Source of the DNA: Paracoccus sp. JM45
GTDB lineage: Bacteria > Pseudomonadota > Alphaproteobacteria > Rhodobacterales > Rhodobacteraceae
Assembly (NCBI RefSeq): GCF_003590715.1
Contig: NZ_QQVY01000002.1
Location: 240,460 to 304,459, forward strand
Length of the DNA stretch: 64,000 bases
Reading direction: 5' to 3'
The position numbers and the translations under genes were made by a program. Position 1 is the stretch's first letter. Each line of letters opens with the position of its first letter. The notes beneath the pieces were generated by a model. It was not told where the DNA came from and searched no databases. It saw only the letters and a program-made list of their open reading frames with translations. Shown piece after piece: positions 48,262 through 57,333 of this stretch.

Positions 48262-49812
48262 TTACTTGACCTGCTGGCCGTTTGCAAAGATAGAGCCGCC
48301 TTTGCGGAATTCCAGCTCGGTCGTCAGGGTTTCGGGGTCGCCTTCGGCAGGGCGTGCGAACATCGCCAGCATCATGCGGATGCCCATCATCTGCTGTTCG
48401 GGGGCAAGGCCCATGGCGACGGCATTGTCCAGCAGACCGTTAATACCCGTGAAGGTGCCGTTGATCTTGCCGACCGGCTGGCTGGGATCATCGCCGAAGG
48501 TCAGATCACCCGTCACATCCGCCGTCGCACCCACGGCGTCCAGCGACACATCCTTGATGGTCAGCGCGCGTGGCAGCAGGGGCGTTGTTTCGGATTCGCT
48601 GAAATCGGGGGCGAAGAAATCCTTGACCATGACGGCCATCCCCTCAAGGTCGACCATCAGGCTGGCCGGATCATGTGGCAGCGTGTTTTGCGGATCGATG
48701 GCCTGCCAGATTTCATCGCTGAGGATCAGATCCTTCAGGCCATAGGTCAGGGCAAAGGATTGTTCTTCTTCGGCAGCAAGGACGGGCATCAGGATGCGGA
48801 AGCTGTTTTCGGCCACCGAATAGGAAATCGGGAAGGGCAGGTCATCCGAAACCATCTCTGCCGACATATCCTCGGCCTTGCCCTCATAGCTTAGATGGTC
48901 CTGATCCATCGACATGGTCACAGTGCCATTGGCGGCGTCAAAAGACCCCGAGGTGTTGCTGGGCTGTTGACCGGGCATGCCAGCTGTTTGCGAGTCGATC
49001 GTGCCTGACAATGCCCCCATGGCAAAGCTTGCCTGTCCGGCATAACCCGCCCGCAGCGCACCCGAGGGGTCGGACGCCATATCGGTTTCCTGCGCGGGGG
49101 TACTGCCGTTTCCCTGAAAGGTCACGTCCTTCACGGTGATGGCGGATTTGAAGCTGTCCTTGGGGCCGTCGGGATCAACCGGCTTTACAGGCTCGCCGGT
49201 TGTTTCGTCATATTGGACCGCGGGGCCTGATGCCGAAATCTGGAAAACTGCTGATCCGACCGAACCTTCGAAGGTCTGGTCCGTTGCGCCGTTATCACCT
49301 TCGGATTGCGCCTGCTGCGCCATCAGATCGGTCAGTTTGATCACGACGGGGGTCTTGTTCACCTTGTCCAGCCCCTGACCTTCCATGGTCACCTGCGGTG
49401 CGCTGACGCTGTGGTTCATCGCCTCGGGGGTGCCGGTGGTCAGGGTTTCATTGCCGGGGGCGTCGATCTTCATCGCAAAGCCGATGGGGTCTTTATCCTC
49501 GGTCTGGCCATGCATCTCCAGATCCATCTGCCCTTCGATCACCGAACGCACATCACCGCCGCCGGTCTGTTGCAGGACAATTTTCGGCACTGTCAGCTTA
49601 AGGTCGTGGTCTTTGTCATGGGGCATCAGGACAATGTCGGTGACGGTCAGGGTACCGCCTGCCTCATCCGTGTTACCGACCTGCATCTGATAGCCCATTT
49701 CCGTATAGGTTTCGCGCAGGTTGTCCCAGACTTGTGCTGGGGTCACATCGGCAAGCAGCGGGCTTGCACCCAGAACAAGGGCGATGGTCGATGTGGCAAT
49801 CGGGCGATACAT
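48262..49812 (-). CDS. DUF2125-type secreted protein
   Basis: A 516-residue protein with a signal peptide (MYRPIATSTIALVLGASPLLA) and a repetitive beta-rich body (ADVTPAQVWDNLRETYTEMGY at the mature start). This resembles the long DUF2125 proteins common in Rhodobacteraceae, of unknown function and probably periplasmic. ATG at 49812 has AAAGG eight bases upstream. The open frame continues much further upstream, but without signal peptide or start site. Acidic, like many periplasmic proteins of this group. Confidence 0.72.
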   Translation of the reverse strand: MYRPIATSTIALVLGASPLLADVTPAQVWDNLRETYTEMGYQMQVGNTDEAGGTLTVTDIVLMPHDKDHDLKLTVPKIVLQQTGGGDVRSVIEGQMDLEMHGQTEDKDPIGFAMKIDAPGNETLTTGTPEAMNHSVSAPQVTMEGQGLDKVNKTPVVIKLTDLMAQQAQSEGDNGATDQTFEGSVGSAVFQISASGPAVQYDETTGEPVKPVDPDGPKDSFKSAITVKDVTFQGNGSTPAQETDMASDPSGALRAGYAGQASFAMGALSGTIDSQTAGMPGQQPSNTSGSFDAANGTVTMSMDQDHLSYEGKAEDMSAEMVSDDLPFPISYSVAENSFRILMPVLAAEEEQSFALTYGLKDLILSDEIWQAIDPQNTLPHDPASLMVDLEGMAVMVKDFFAPDFSESETTPLLPRALTIKDVSLDAVGATADVTGDLTFGDDPSQPVGKINGTFTGINGLLDNAVAMGLAPEQQMMGIRMMLAMFARPAEGDPETLTTELEFRKGGSIFANGQQVK

Positions 49813-49887
49813 GGCAAAAACCTTTCGGACGCTTGATGTCTGCAGGATTGTTGACACAGTGGCCCCTAAAGGTGAAGGGAACAGTTC

Positions 49888-50502
49888 GTGATCCACTGCC
49901 AGCATACACAGGGTATTTGCCTGCTGACCATTGATCGGCAGGATAAGGCCAATTCGCTGACCGCCGATATGCTGCGCGCATTGACCGCAGCCCTGAAGGT
50001 GCCGCACGACACTCGGGCGGTGATCCTGACCGGCAAGGGGCGTGTCTTTTCCGCCGGTGCCGATCTGGACGAAGCACGCGCGGGACTGGCCACGTCGCCC
50101 GAATGGGAACGGCTGTCGGCGCGGATGGCCGCAATGCCTTGCCTGACCATTGCGGCGTTGAACGGCACGCTGGCGGGTGGGGCGTTCGGCATGGCGCTGG
50201 CCTGCGATATCCGGCTGGCTGTGCCGGAGGCGCGGTTCTTTTATCCGGTAATGAAGCTGGGCTTTCTGCCGCAGCCAAGCGACCCTGCGCGGCTGGTGCA
50301 TCTGGTCGGTCCGGCACGTGCCAAGGTGATCCTGATGGCAGGCCAGAAAATCACCGCCCCCGAGGCGCTGTCATGGGGGCTGATCGACCGCATCGTCGAT
50401 CCCGCGGATCTGATGCAGGCAGCGATGGATCTGACCGCAGATTGCGTGACCGCCGCGCCCGAACATGTCGCGGCGATCAAGGCAATGTGCGATCAGGCGT
50501 AG
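49888..50502 (+). CDS. Short enoyl-CoA hydratase/isomerase-family protein
   Basis: A 204-residue crotonase-fold protein with GKGRVFSAGADLDEARAG (oxyanion hole) and AALNGTLAGGAFGMALACDIRL. Typical family members have about 255-260 residues, and the C-terminal helical part is shortened here. GTG start with AAGGGA seven bases upstream. Divergent from the DUF2125 gene. Its last ten bases overlap the convergent DUF2853 gene. Substrate unknown. Confidence 0.85.
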   Translation: MIHCQHTQGICLLTIDRQDKANSLTADMLRALTAALKVPHDTRAVILTGKGRVFSAGADLDEARAGLATSPEWERLSARMAAMPCLTIAALNGTLAGGAFGMALACDIRLAVPEARFFYPVMKLGFLPQPSDPARLVHLVGPARAKVILMAGQKITAPEALSWGLIDRIVDPADLMQAAMDLTADCVTAAPEHVAAIKAMCDQA

Positions 50503-50834
50503 GCGGCCTCTTTGCCGAAATGACGGCACAGCATGTAATAGACCACAGCACGGTATTTGCTGCGGTTGCCGCTGCCGTATTGGTCCATCACGGACTGGAT
50601 CGCACCGTCCAGATCATCGGATTCAGCCAGCCCCAGCTTTTTGACCAGATAGCTGTCGCGAACGCGGGCCACCTCGGATTTGTCGCTGCCGGCGATGGTT
50701 TCGGCATCGGCGCTATAGATCGAGGGGCCGCAGCCGATGGTTATTTTGCGCAAAAGATCCATGTCGGGTGTCTGGCCCAGCTTGGTTTCGATATCGCGTG
50801 CATATTTGGCGATCAGGTCGTCACGTTTGCCCAT
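50493..50834 (-). CDS. DUF2853-family protein
   Basis: A 113-residue protein matching the DUF2853 pattern: MGKRDDLIAKYARDIETKLG, then ITIGCGPSIYSADAETIA, then KYRAVVYYMLCRHFGKE. Function unknown, predicted cytoplasmic and helical. ATG at 50834 has an excellent GGGAGG site, so the longer frame to 50894 is not used. Overlaps the enoyl-CoA hydratase end by ten bases. Confidence 0.88.
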   Translation of the reverse strand: MGKRDDLIAKYARDIETKLGQTPDMDLLRKITIGCGPSIYSADAETIAGSDKSEVARVRDSYLVKKLGLAESDDLDGAIQSVMDQYGSGNRSKYRAVVYYMLCRHFGKEAAYA

Positions 50835-51061
50835 CGGCACCTCCCGTTTGCTGTTTGACCTGATCACGATGGTCGCAAGCCAATCATTTATCAAGCGTTT
50901 CGGCCATAAGGCGGAACGATGTTCTGTCAGGGCCGTTCTGTGGCGACGGACTGTTTCGGCACGTCGGGTGCCATCCCAAAGATGTCCTTATTTCTGCGCC
51001 GCGGCTTGCGACCGGCAGGGCAAGGCCGCATCTAAGGGGCAAGAACACAAGGAGATTTTCG

Positions 51062-51823
51062 ATGCGCCACCTTATCGTTGCAGCCGCTTTGGCCATGACC
51101 ACCGCCCTGCCCGCCGCCGCTGATACGATCCGTGTCGGCATGTCGGGGGGCTATTTCCCGTTCACCTTTACCCGCGCCGACGAATTGCAGGGCTTCGAAG
51201 TCGACTTCCTGAACGCCATCGGCGAAGAAACCGGCGATGACATCGAATTTGTTACTATGTCCTTTTCCGGTCTGATCGGCGCCTTGGGATCAGGTCGCAT
51301 CGACACCGTCGCCAACCAGATCACCATCACCCCCGAACGCGAGGCGACCTTCGCCTTCACCCAGCCCTATGTCTATGACGGCGCACAGGTTGTTGTTAAA
51401 GCGGGCAACGAAGATACAATTTCTGGCCCCGAAAGCCTGAAGGGCAAGTCGGTTGCCGTAAATCTGGGATCGAATTTCGAAACCCTGTTGAACGAATTGC
51501 CCTATGCCGATGAAATCGACATCCGCACTTATGAAAGCAATATTACGCAGGACACCGCGCTGGGCCGTGTCGATGCTTTTGTGATGGACCGTGTGTCGTC
51601 GTCGCAGGTCATCGCGCAAAGCCCGCTGCCTTTGACGCTGGCGGGTCAGCCGTTTTCGGAAATCCGCAACGCGCTGCCATTCCGCAACGATGACGAAGGC
51701 AAGGCCCTGCGCGACCGCGTCGATGCCGCCATCACCACGCTGAAGGAAAATGGCAAACTGGCCGAGATTTCGCATAAGTGGTTGGAAGCTGATGTGACCC
51801 AGCCTGCTGCTGCGGCTGAATAA
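51062..51823 (+). CDS. Polar amino-acid ABC transporter, substrate-binding protein
   Basis: A 253-residue periplasmic binding protein of solute-binding family 3: signal peptide ending near PAAA, then DTIRVGMSGGYFPFTF, LQGFEVDFLNAIGEE, TPEREATFAFTQPYVYDGAQ. The pattern is closest to cystine/polar amino-acid binders, but the ligand is not fixed by sequence. AAGGAG precedes the ATG. First of a three-gene operon. Confidence 0.9.
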   Translation: MRHLIVAAALAMTTALPAAADTIRVGMSGGYFPFTFTRADELQGFEVDFLNAIGEETGDDIEFVTMSFSGLIGALGSGRIDTVANQITITPEREATFAFTQPYVYDGAQVVVKAGNEDTISGPESLKGKSVAVNLGSNFETLLNELPYADEIDIRTYESNITQDTALGRVDAFVMDRVSSSQVIAQSPLPLTLAGQPFSEIRNALPFRNDDEGKALRDRVDAAITTLKENGKLAEISHKWLEADVTQPAAAAE

Positions 51824-51824
51824 T

Positions 51825-52499
51825 ATGCGGGGATTGGACACCGCCTATATGCTGGACCTGATCCCCGTGATCGCCAGCTATGTGCCGCTGACGCTGTTTA
51901 TGGCGATTATGTCGATGATCGCCGGCCTTGCACTGGCGGCGGTCATGGCGGTCATTCGTGTGATTAAGGTGCCTTATCTGCACCGGATCGTGGCGGTGTT
52001 CATCAGCTTCTTTCGCGGCACGCCTTTGCTGGTGCAACTGTTCCTGTTCTACTTCGGCCTGCCGCAACTGGTGTCGGGACTTCAGAATCTAGATGGGGTC
52101 AGCGCCGCGATTATCGGCCTGACGCTGCATTTTTCGGCCTATATGGCCGAAAGCATCCGTGGCGCGATCCTTGGCGTCGACCGCAGCCAGTGGGAGGCTG
52201 CGGCTTCGGTCGGGATGACCCAAAAGCAGGTGCTGACGCGGATCATCCTGCCACAGGCTGCGCGGACCGCTGCGCCGACCTTGATGAACTATTTTATCGA
52301 TATCATCAAAAGCACATCACTGGCCTTTACATTGGGTGTGACCGAAATGATGGGTGCCGCGCAGAAAGAGGCCTCTAGCACTTTCCTTTATCCCGAGGCG
52401 TTCCTGGTTGTTGCCGTCTTTTATTGGGTCATCGTCGAGACGCTGTCAGCCGGTCAGCGCCGCTTGGAACACAGACTTGGAAAGGCGGTCTCCAGATGA
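51825..52499 (+). CDS. Polar amino-acid ABC transporter, permease
   Basis: A 224-residue HisM/GlnP-type permease with about five membrane segments and the EAA loop (SQWEAAASVGMTQKQVLTRIILPQA). SFFRGTPLLVQLFLFYFG is typical. One base after the binding-protein gene; overlaps the ATPase gene by four bases. Only one permease gene is present, so it probably forms a homodimer. Confidence 0.92.
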   Translation: MRGLDTAYMLDLIPVIASYVPLTLFMAIMSMIAGLALAAVMAVIRVIKVPYLHRIVAVFISFFRGTPLLVQLFLFYFGLPQLVSGLQNLDGVSAAIIGLTLHFSAYMAESIRGAILGVDRSQWEAAASVGMTQKQVLTRIILPQAARTAAPTLMNYFIDIIKSTSLAFTLGVTEMMGAAQKEASSTFLYPEAFLVVAVFYWVIVETLSAGQRRLEHRLGKAVSR

Positions 52500-53236
52500 G
52501 CTGTCAGATCGACATCAAAGGATTGGTCAAGCGCTTTGGTGATAACACTGTCCTGAACGGCATTGACCTGTGCCTGCAACCGGGTGAACGGATGGCGATT
52601 ATCGGTCCATCGGGCACCGGAAAATCGACATTGCTGCGGTGTCTGAACTATCTGGATCGACCAGAGGAAGGCCGTATCACGATCGGCGATCTGACAGTCG
52701 ATGCAGAAAACGCGCAGAAATCCGATATTCTGGCGTTGCGCCGCCGGACAGGCTTTGTGTTCCAGAACTATGCCCTGTTTGCCAATAAAACCGCCCGTGC
52801 GAATATTATGGAGGGGCTGACCACGGTGCGCGGCTGGTCCAAGGCACAGGCAACGGAACGTGCCGATCAGATCCTGTCACAGATCGGACTGGGCGACCGT
52901 GGCGACAGCTATCCGGCAGCCATGTCGGGTGGGCAGCAACAGCGTGTTGGCATTGGTCGTGCGATGGCGCTGGATGCGGAACTGCTGCTGTTCGATGAAC
53001 CCACCAGCGCCCTTGACCCCGAATGGGTGGGCGAGGTTCTGGATCTGATCCGCCGCGTTGCCGATGGTCGCCAGACGATGTTGATCGTGACCCATGAGAT
53101 GCAATTTGCCCGCGAAATAGCGGACAGGATTGTCTTTATGGAAGGGGGTCGGATTGTCGAACAGGGTCCGCCATCACAGATATTCGGGAATGCTCAGGAT
53201 GACCGGACGCGGGCATTTCTGCGTCGCGTGGGCTGA
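52496..53236 (+). CDS. Polar amino-acid ABC transporter, ATPase
   Basis: A 246-residue GlnQ-type ATPase: Walker A GPSGTGKSTLL near residue 37, signature MSGGQQQRVGIGRAM, Walker B LLLFDEPTSALDPE, and the H-loop in IVTHEMQFA. ATG at 52496 overlaps the permease stop. Its stop directly abuts the convergent stop of the next gene, sharing the palindrome TGATCA. Confidence 0.93.
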   Translation: MSCQIDIKGLVKRFGDNTVLNGIDLCLQPGERMAIIGPSGTGKSTLLRCLNYLDRPEEGRITIGDLTVDAENAQKSDILALRRRTGFVFQNYALFANKTARANIMEGLTTVRGWSKAQATERADQILSQIGLGDRGDSYPAAMSGGQQQRVGIGRAMALDAELLLFDEPTSALDPEWVGEVLDLIRRVADGRQTMLIVTHEMQFAREIADRIVFMEGGRIVEQGPPSQIFGNAQDDRTRAFLRRVG

Positions 53237-53665
53237 TCACAGCCCTGCGACGTCATAGTAATTCTGTGCGTTGGTGTCGTCGTCAAAACCGATACCAGAA
53301 GCAATGATGCAGCTGGTCTGGTCCTGACGGGCAGCAACCAATGTCCAAGTGCCCAATTGGTCCGAACCCCAAAGCTCGGTCCCGTCGACCTGTTCGGCAT
53401 GAACGGGCATTTCGTTAAAATCATGTTCCAGCGTCTTGGCAATTTCCGCGTCACTGGCACAATAGGGCTGATCTTCGGACGCCTGTTCCGACACGGACAG
53501 CGACTGGACGTCGCGCAACAGCGTGGCGGTGTCGGTCCCCTGCATCGCGCTCCAACCCTGAATGGGCTGGTCGGCGGGGGTGGCGGCCAAAGCGGGCATG
53601 GCCGTCAACAGCGTCACGCTGCCGACCATTGCAAGGCGGGCGATGCGGGTTGCGGTGCGGGTCAT
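53237..53665 (-). CDS. Small secreted protein of unknown function
   Basis: A 142-residue protein with a signal peptide (LAMVGSVTLLTAMPALA). The mature part has two cysteines (in PYCASDAEIAKTLEHDF and TSCIIASGIGF) that could form a disulfide. The segments ELWGSDQLGTWTLVAAR and TSCIIASGIGFDD resemble small exported proteins seen beside sensor genes, but I assign no function. It follows the two-component genes on the same strand by about 70 bases without an obvious overlap. Confidence 0.75.
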   Translation of the reverse strand: MTRTATRIARLAMVGSVTLLTAMPALAATPADQPIQGWSAMQGTDTATLLRDVQSLSVSEQASEDQPYCASDAEIAKTLEHDFNEMPVHAEQVDGTELWGSDQLGTWTLVAARQDQTSCIIASGIGFDDDTNAQNYYDVAGL

Positions 53666-53737
53666 GATATCAGCCTTTCGTTTCGTTCTGTGCGTGTGTT
53701 CTGCCAGTAAAACGCGGCTTTTGACGGCAAAGTTCCC

Positions 53738-55141
53738 CTAGGCCCATTGGCGGGCCAGCATCAGCCGTGCTTCCAGCCCTTCGGTCTGGTGGTGAAACTC
53801 CAACCGTCCGCCATGTTGTGCCGCGATGGTCGAGACAATCGCCAGACCCAATCCGACCCCCGTTTGCGCCCCTGCATTTTCGCCCCGCTGGAAGGCACCC
53901 GTCAGGCGGGTCATGTCGGATTCCGTCAGCACAGACCCGCGATCGGTGATGCTGACCCATGCTTCATCCGCACTGGCATCCACGGTGACAACCGCTTCGC
54001 GTCCGTATTTCAAAGCATTGTCGATCAGGTTCGATAAGGCACGCCGCAGGGACGTCGGCTGGCCGCGCATCAGGACGGTGTGATTGTCGATCATCGGGCG
54101 GGTAATGGCCCGCGCAAACAACGTGCCGCTGCGGGTTGGACGGGGGGCAGCGGCAGCCAAAGTGACCGACAGGCCGACATCCTGATAATCGGCGACCACA
54201 GCCTCGGCCAGCGATGTCAGGGACAAGTTCCGGAACGGCTCGGCCCCGATTTCGGCGCGGGTATAGGTCAGAACGCCATCGATCATTGTGGTCATTTCGT
54301 CAATGTCGCGGTCCAGCTTTTCACGCAGGGCCGCATCCTCGATCAAGGCGGTGCGCAGGCGCAGGCGGGTGGCAGGCGTGCCCAGATCATGGCTGACACC
54401 TGACAGCACCATGGCGCGGTTTTCCAACGCTGCACGGTCTTGGGCCACAAACAGATTCACGGCCTCGGCGGTCTGGCGCAATTCCTCGACCCCGCCGATG
54501 GGCAGGGCGGCGTTGCGGGCGCGATGATCGCCAAGGGCGGCGGCAAAGGCGGTAAAGGCGCCCGACACTTCGGCCACCCATCCCAGCAGCAGGGCCGCAG
54601 CGCCGATCAGAATGGCGGCGGCCAGCAGGCGACGGTCCGGGGGGGCGGATTGGCATCCCCAGACAGGACTGCCATCGACGCGCAGCCAAGGGCCGGTGTC
54701 CAGTTGCACAAACAGGCGTGGGTCGCTGCAAAAACTGGCCAGCGTGCGGGTGATCGAGGCCAGCCCCGCGGCTTGCGTCCCGCCACCGACGCTTTCGACG
54801 CGCGATGCCGGATACCGGATGTCGGGCGACTGGATGCGGATCGACAGACGCGCCCCGCGCGCCAGATCGGGGCGCCCGCCCCCCGTCAGCGTGATCAGTG
54901 TTTCGCGCCATCCGGCAGGCAGTGCGGGCTGGTCCCCCAGTTGCGTCAGGCTGATACCGGCAGGCAATGCGCCGCCATTGTCCAGACTGTCATGCAGGGT
55001 CAGCCCTGCGACATAGGCGTCTGTCAGATGCGTCCGCCATGCGGCATTGCTGCCCATCCACAGCCAGACCCCAAGCCCGCCGGACAGCATGGCCAGCATC
55101 ACCCACAGGCTGGCAAGGCGACGCAGGCTAAGCCGGCTCAT
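53738..55141 (-). CDS. Sensor histidine kinase (EnvZ/BaeS type)
   Basis: A 467-residue membrane kinase. First membrane segment about residues 10-30, a periplasmic part, second membrane segment near 175-195, a HAMP linker, the phosphorylation site LSGVSHDLGTPATRLRLR near residue 250, and ATPase motifs NLIDNALKYG and GVGLGLAIV. It should phosphorylate the regulator encoded upstream, which it overlaps by 14 bases. Signal unknown. Confidence 0.92.
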   Translation of the reverse strand: MSRLSLRRLASLWVMLAMLSGGLGVWLWMGSNAAWRTHLTDAYVAGLTLHDSLDNGGALPAGISLTQLGDQPALPAGWRETLITLTGGGRPDLARGARLSIRIQSPDIRYPASRVESVGGGTQAAGLASITRTLASFCSDPRLFVQLDTGPWLRVDGSPVWGCQSAPPDRRLLAAAILIGAAALLLGWVAEVSGAFTAFAAALGDHRARNAALPIGGVEELRQTAEAVNLFVAQDRAALENRAMVLSGVSHDLGTPATRLRLRTALIEDAALREKLDRDIDEMTTMIDGVLTYTRAEIGAEPFRNLSLTSLAEAVVADYQDVGLSVTLAAAAPRPTRSGTLFARAITRPMIDNHTVLMRGQPTSLRRALSNLIDNALKYGREAVVTVDASADEAWVSITDRGSVLTESDMTRLTGAFQRGENAGAQTGVGLGLAIVSTIAAQHGGRLEFHHQTEGLEARLMLARQWA

Positions 55142-55835
55142 CGGCGGTCACTTCGGCGGTCAGCACATATCCGGTGCCGCGTTCGGTGCGGATCAACGCG
55201 GGGTCGGTCTTGTTACGCAGACGGCCCACCAGCACGTCGATGGCGCGGCCTTCGGCGGCTTCGTCATCATCCAGTGCTGCGGCGATTTCTTCGCGGGTCA
55301 GGGGGATCAGGGGGTTGGCCAGAAACACCCGCAGCAATTTTGTTTCACGTGAAGAGAGCGAAACCTGCCAGCCGCCGGGGGCTGTCACCTCGTCCCGACG
55401 GGCATCATAGCGCCAGCCCTGAAAGGTCAGCGCCCCGTCGCGGCGGCGGTGCGACAGGCTGGGCGCGCGACCTGCGCGACGCAGAACGGCGCGGATGCGG
55501 GCCAGCAGCAGGTCGGGGTTGAAGGGCTTGGCGATGTAATCATCGGCCCCCACCTCGTATCCGGCCATGCGCTGGTGGTCGGCTGACAGGGCCGAGACCA
55601 TGATGATCGGCACATCCTGCGCCGCCCTGATTTCCGCACATAACGCCACGCCGTCATCGTCGCCCAGTGACACATCCAGCAGGATCAGATCGACCCGCCC
55701 TGCCTTGAGCGCGGCCAATGCGCTGGCGCGGCTGTTGGCCAGCGTCACATACAGCCCCTGTCGTTGCAAATATGCCGCCAGCATTGTGGCCATATCCGTG
55801 TCGTCTTCTACCAACAGCAACCGATGCAGGCTCAT
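55128..55835 (-). CDS. OmpR-family response regulator
   Basis: A 235-residue regulator: receiver domain RLLLVEDDTDMATML with phospho-acceptor in VDLILLDVSLGDDDG and the lysine in YIAKPFNPD, then a winged-helix DNA-binding domain (LSSRETKLLRVFLANP ... VDVLVGRLRNKTDP-like end). ATG at 55835 has GGGGG eight bases upstream; the longer frame is not used. Divergent from the sugar importer, which it might control. Confidence 0.93.
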   Translation of the reverse strand: MSLHRLLLVEDDTDMATMLAAYLQRQGLYVTLANSRASALAALKAGRVDLILLDVSLGDDDGVALCAEIRAAQDVPIIMVSALSADHQRMAGYEVGADDYIAKPFNPDLLLARIRAVLRRAGRAPSLSHRRRDGALTFQGWRYDARRDEVTAPGGWQVSLSSRETKLLRVFLANPLIPLTREEIAAALDDDEAAEGRAIDVLVGRLRNKTDPALIRTERGTGYVLTAEVTADEPA

Positions 55836-56020
55836 GCGTTGTCCCCCCTGCCGACAGCACTTAGCACCGTGGCATGGCCTTACGTAACAGTTTGTAACAC
55901 GGCAGCGTGATTTATGCGTTTTGCATGGCTGCAATGCGTTGCGGTCATGGCTAATGATTTGCCATTATAGGATCAGCATGCGGATGAGCGAATCCGCGCT
56001 GACAAGATCTGGGAGGATCC

Positions 56021-57262
56021 ATGAACATCAAATCCGTACTGGCGGCCTCGACCGCTGTGATGCTGGCTGGCCCCGTCATGGCTGAACCGACCGTAGAGGT
56101 ATTGCACTGGTGGACCTCGGGCAGCGAGGCACAGTCCGTCGCGGTCCTGCAGGAACAGTTCAAAGCCGAAGGTGGCACTTGGACCGATATGCCCGTCGCG
56201 GGTGGCGGCGGTGACGCCGCAATGACCGCGCTGCGGGCGCGCGTTCTGTCGGGCAATGCTCCGACCGCCGTCCAGCTGAAAGGCCCCGCCATTCAGGAAT
56301 GGTACGAAGAAACCGGTCTGGCCGATATCAGCGCCGTGGCCGAAGAAAACAACTGGGCCGACGTTCTGCCCGCCCAGATCGCCGAGCATATGAAATGCGA
56401 AGGCCAGTGGTGTGCCGCGCCTGTCAACGTTCACCGCGTGAACTGGCTGTGGGGCAACAAGCAGATCCTTGACGATAACGGCATCGAAATGCCGACGACA
56501 TGGGACGAATTCAACGCTGCTGCCGAAAAGCTGCAGGCGGCGGGCATCACGCCTTTGGCCCATGGCGGTCAAAGCTGGCAGGATGCGACCATCTTTGAAA
56601 CGGTCGTGTTGGGTCTGGGCGGGCCGGAATTCTTCCAGAAGGCGCTGATCGATCTGGACCCCGAGGCGCTGAATTCCGACACGATGAAGCAGGTCTTTGA
56701 CGAAATGCGGATCATCCGCGGCTATGTCGATGACAACTTCTCGGGTCGTGACTGGAACCTTGCCACCGCGATGGTCATGAATGGCGAAGCTGCCTTCCAG
56801 ATCATGGGCGACTGGGCCAAGGGCGAATTCCTTGCTGCGGGCAAAGAGCCGGGCACCGATTTCGTCTGCGCACAAACCCCCGGCACCGGTTTCCTCTATA
56901 ATGTTGACAGCTTTGCCTTCTTCGAGCTGGACGGAGAGGAAAAGCAACAAGGTCAGGCATTGTTGGCCAAGCTGATCATGGGTCCGGAGTTCCAAAAAAC
57001 CTTCAACCTGAACAAGGGGTCGATCCCTGCGCGCACCGATATCGCGCTGGATGATTTCGACAGCTGTGCGGTGGAATCCAACAAGGCGATGACTGCCGGT
57101 GCCCAGAACGGTTCGCTGCTGCCGTCCTTTGCGCATGGCATGGCTCTGCGCGGTGCGCAGGCTGGTGCGATCACCGATGTGGTGACGGCGCATTTCAACA
57201 GCGACATGTCCTCGGATGATGCCGTGCAACAGCTGGTCGATGCTGTCGCAAATTCAATGTGA
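56021..57262 (+). CDS. Sugar ABC transporter, substrate-binding protein
   Basis: A 413-residue solute-binding family 1 protein: signal peptide MNIKSVLAASTAVMLAGPVMA, then VEVLHWWTSGSEAQSV, GGGGDAAMTALRARVLSGNAPTA and WAAPVNVH-like CAAPVNVHRVNWLWGN. The pattern fits the glucose/mannose-type binding proteins, and a glucokinase ends the operon. GGAGG precedes the ATG. Followed by a strong terminator before the permeases. Confidence 0.92.
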   Translation: MNIKSVLAASTAVMLAGPVMAEPTVEVLHWWTSGSEAQSVAVLQEQFKAEGGTWTDMPVAGGGGDAAMTALRARVLSGNAPTAVQLKGPAIQEWYEETGLADISAVAEENNWADVLPAQIAEHMKCEGQWCAAPVNVHRVNWLWGNKQILDDNGIEMPTTWDEFNAAAEKLQAAGITPLAHGGQSWQDATIFETVVLGLGGPEFFQKALIDLDPEALNSDTMKQVFDEMRIIRGYVDDNFSGRDWNLATAMVMNGEAAFQIMGDWAKGEFLAAGKEPGTDFVCAQTPGTGFLYNVDSFAFFELDGEEKQQGQALLAKLIMGPEFQKTFNLNKGSIPARTDIALDDFDSCAVESNKAMTAGAQNGSLLPSFAHGMALRGAQAGAITDVVTAHFNSDMSSDDAVQQLVDAVANSM

Positions 57263-57276
57263 TCACGACGTGACGG

Positions 57277-57318
57277 CCCCGCGCCTTGGCCGGATGCCAA
57301 GGCGCGGGGTTTTTCTTT
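57277..57318 (+). terminator. Strong intrinsic hairpin between binding protein and permease genes
   Basis: A perfect 14-bp GC stem (57277-57290 with 57296-57309), five-base loop and a T-rich tail (TTTTTCTTT). It would end or reduce most transcripts after the binding-protein gene, allowing higher expression of the binding protein than of the membrane parts. Confidence 0.92.
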
Positions 57319-57333
57319 GGGAGTAGTCCGATA

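Noticed and set aside
48262-50301. Long form of the DUF2125 protein starting near 50301
   Set aside because: The extension is arginine-rich antisense of the enoyl-CoA hydratase gene; a signal peptide and ribosome-binding site support the start at 49812.
55341-55356. parS-like TGTTTCACGTGAAGAG in the response regulator gene
   Set aside because: Three mismatches at the 3' end, 20 kb from the origin, and the sequence encodes the common SSRETK stretch of the DNA-binding domain. Probably chance, though ParB ChIP could test it.
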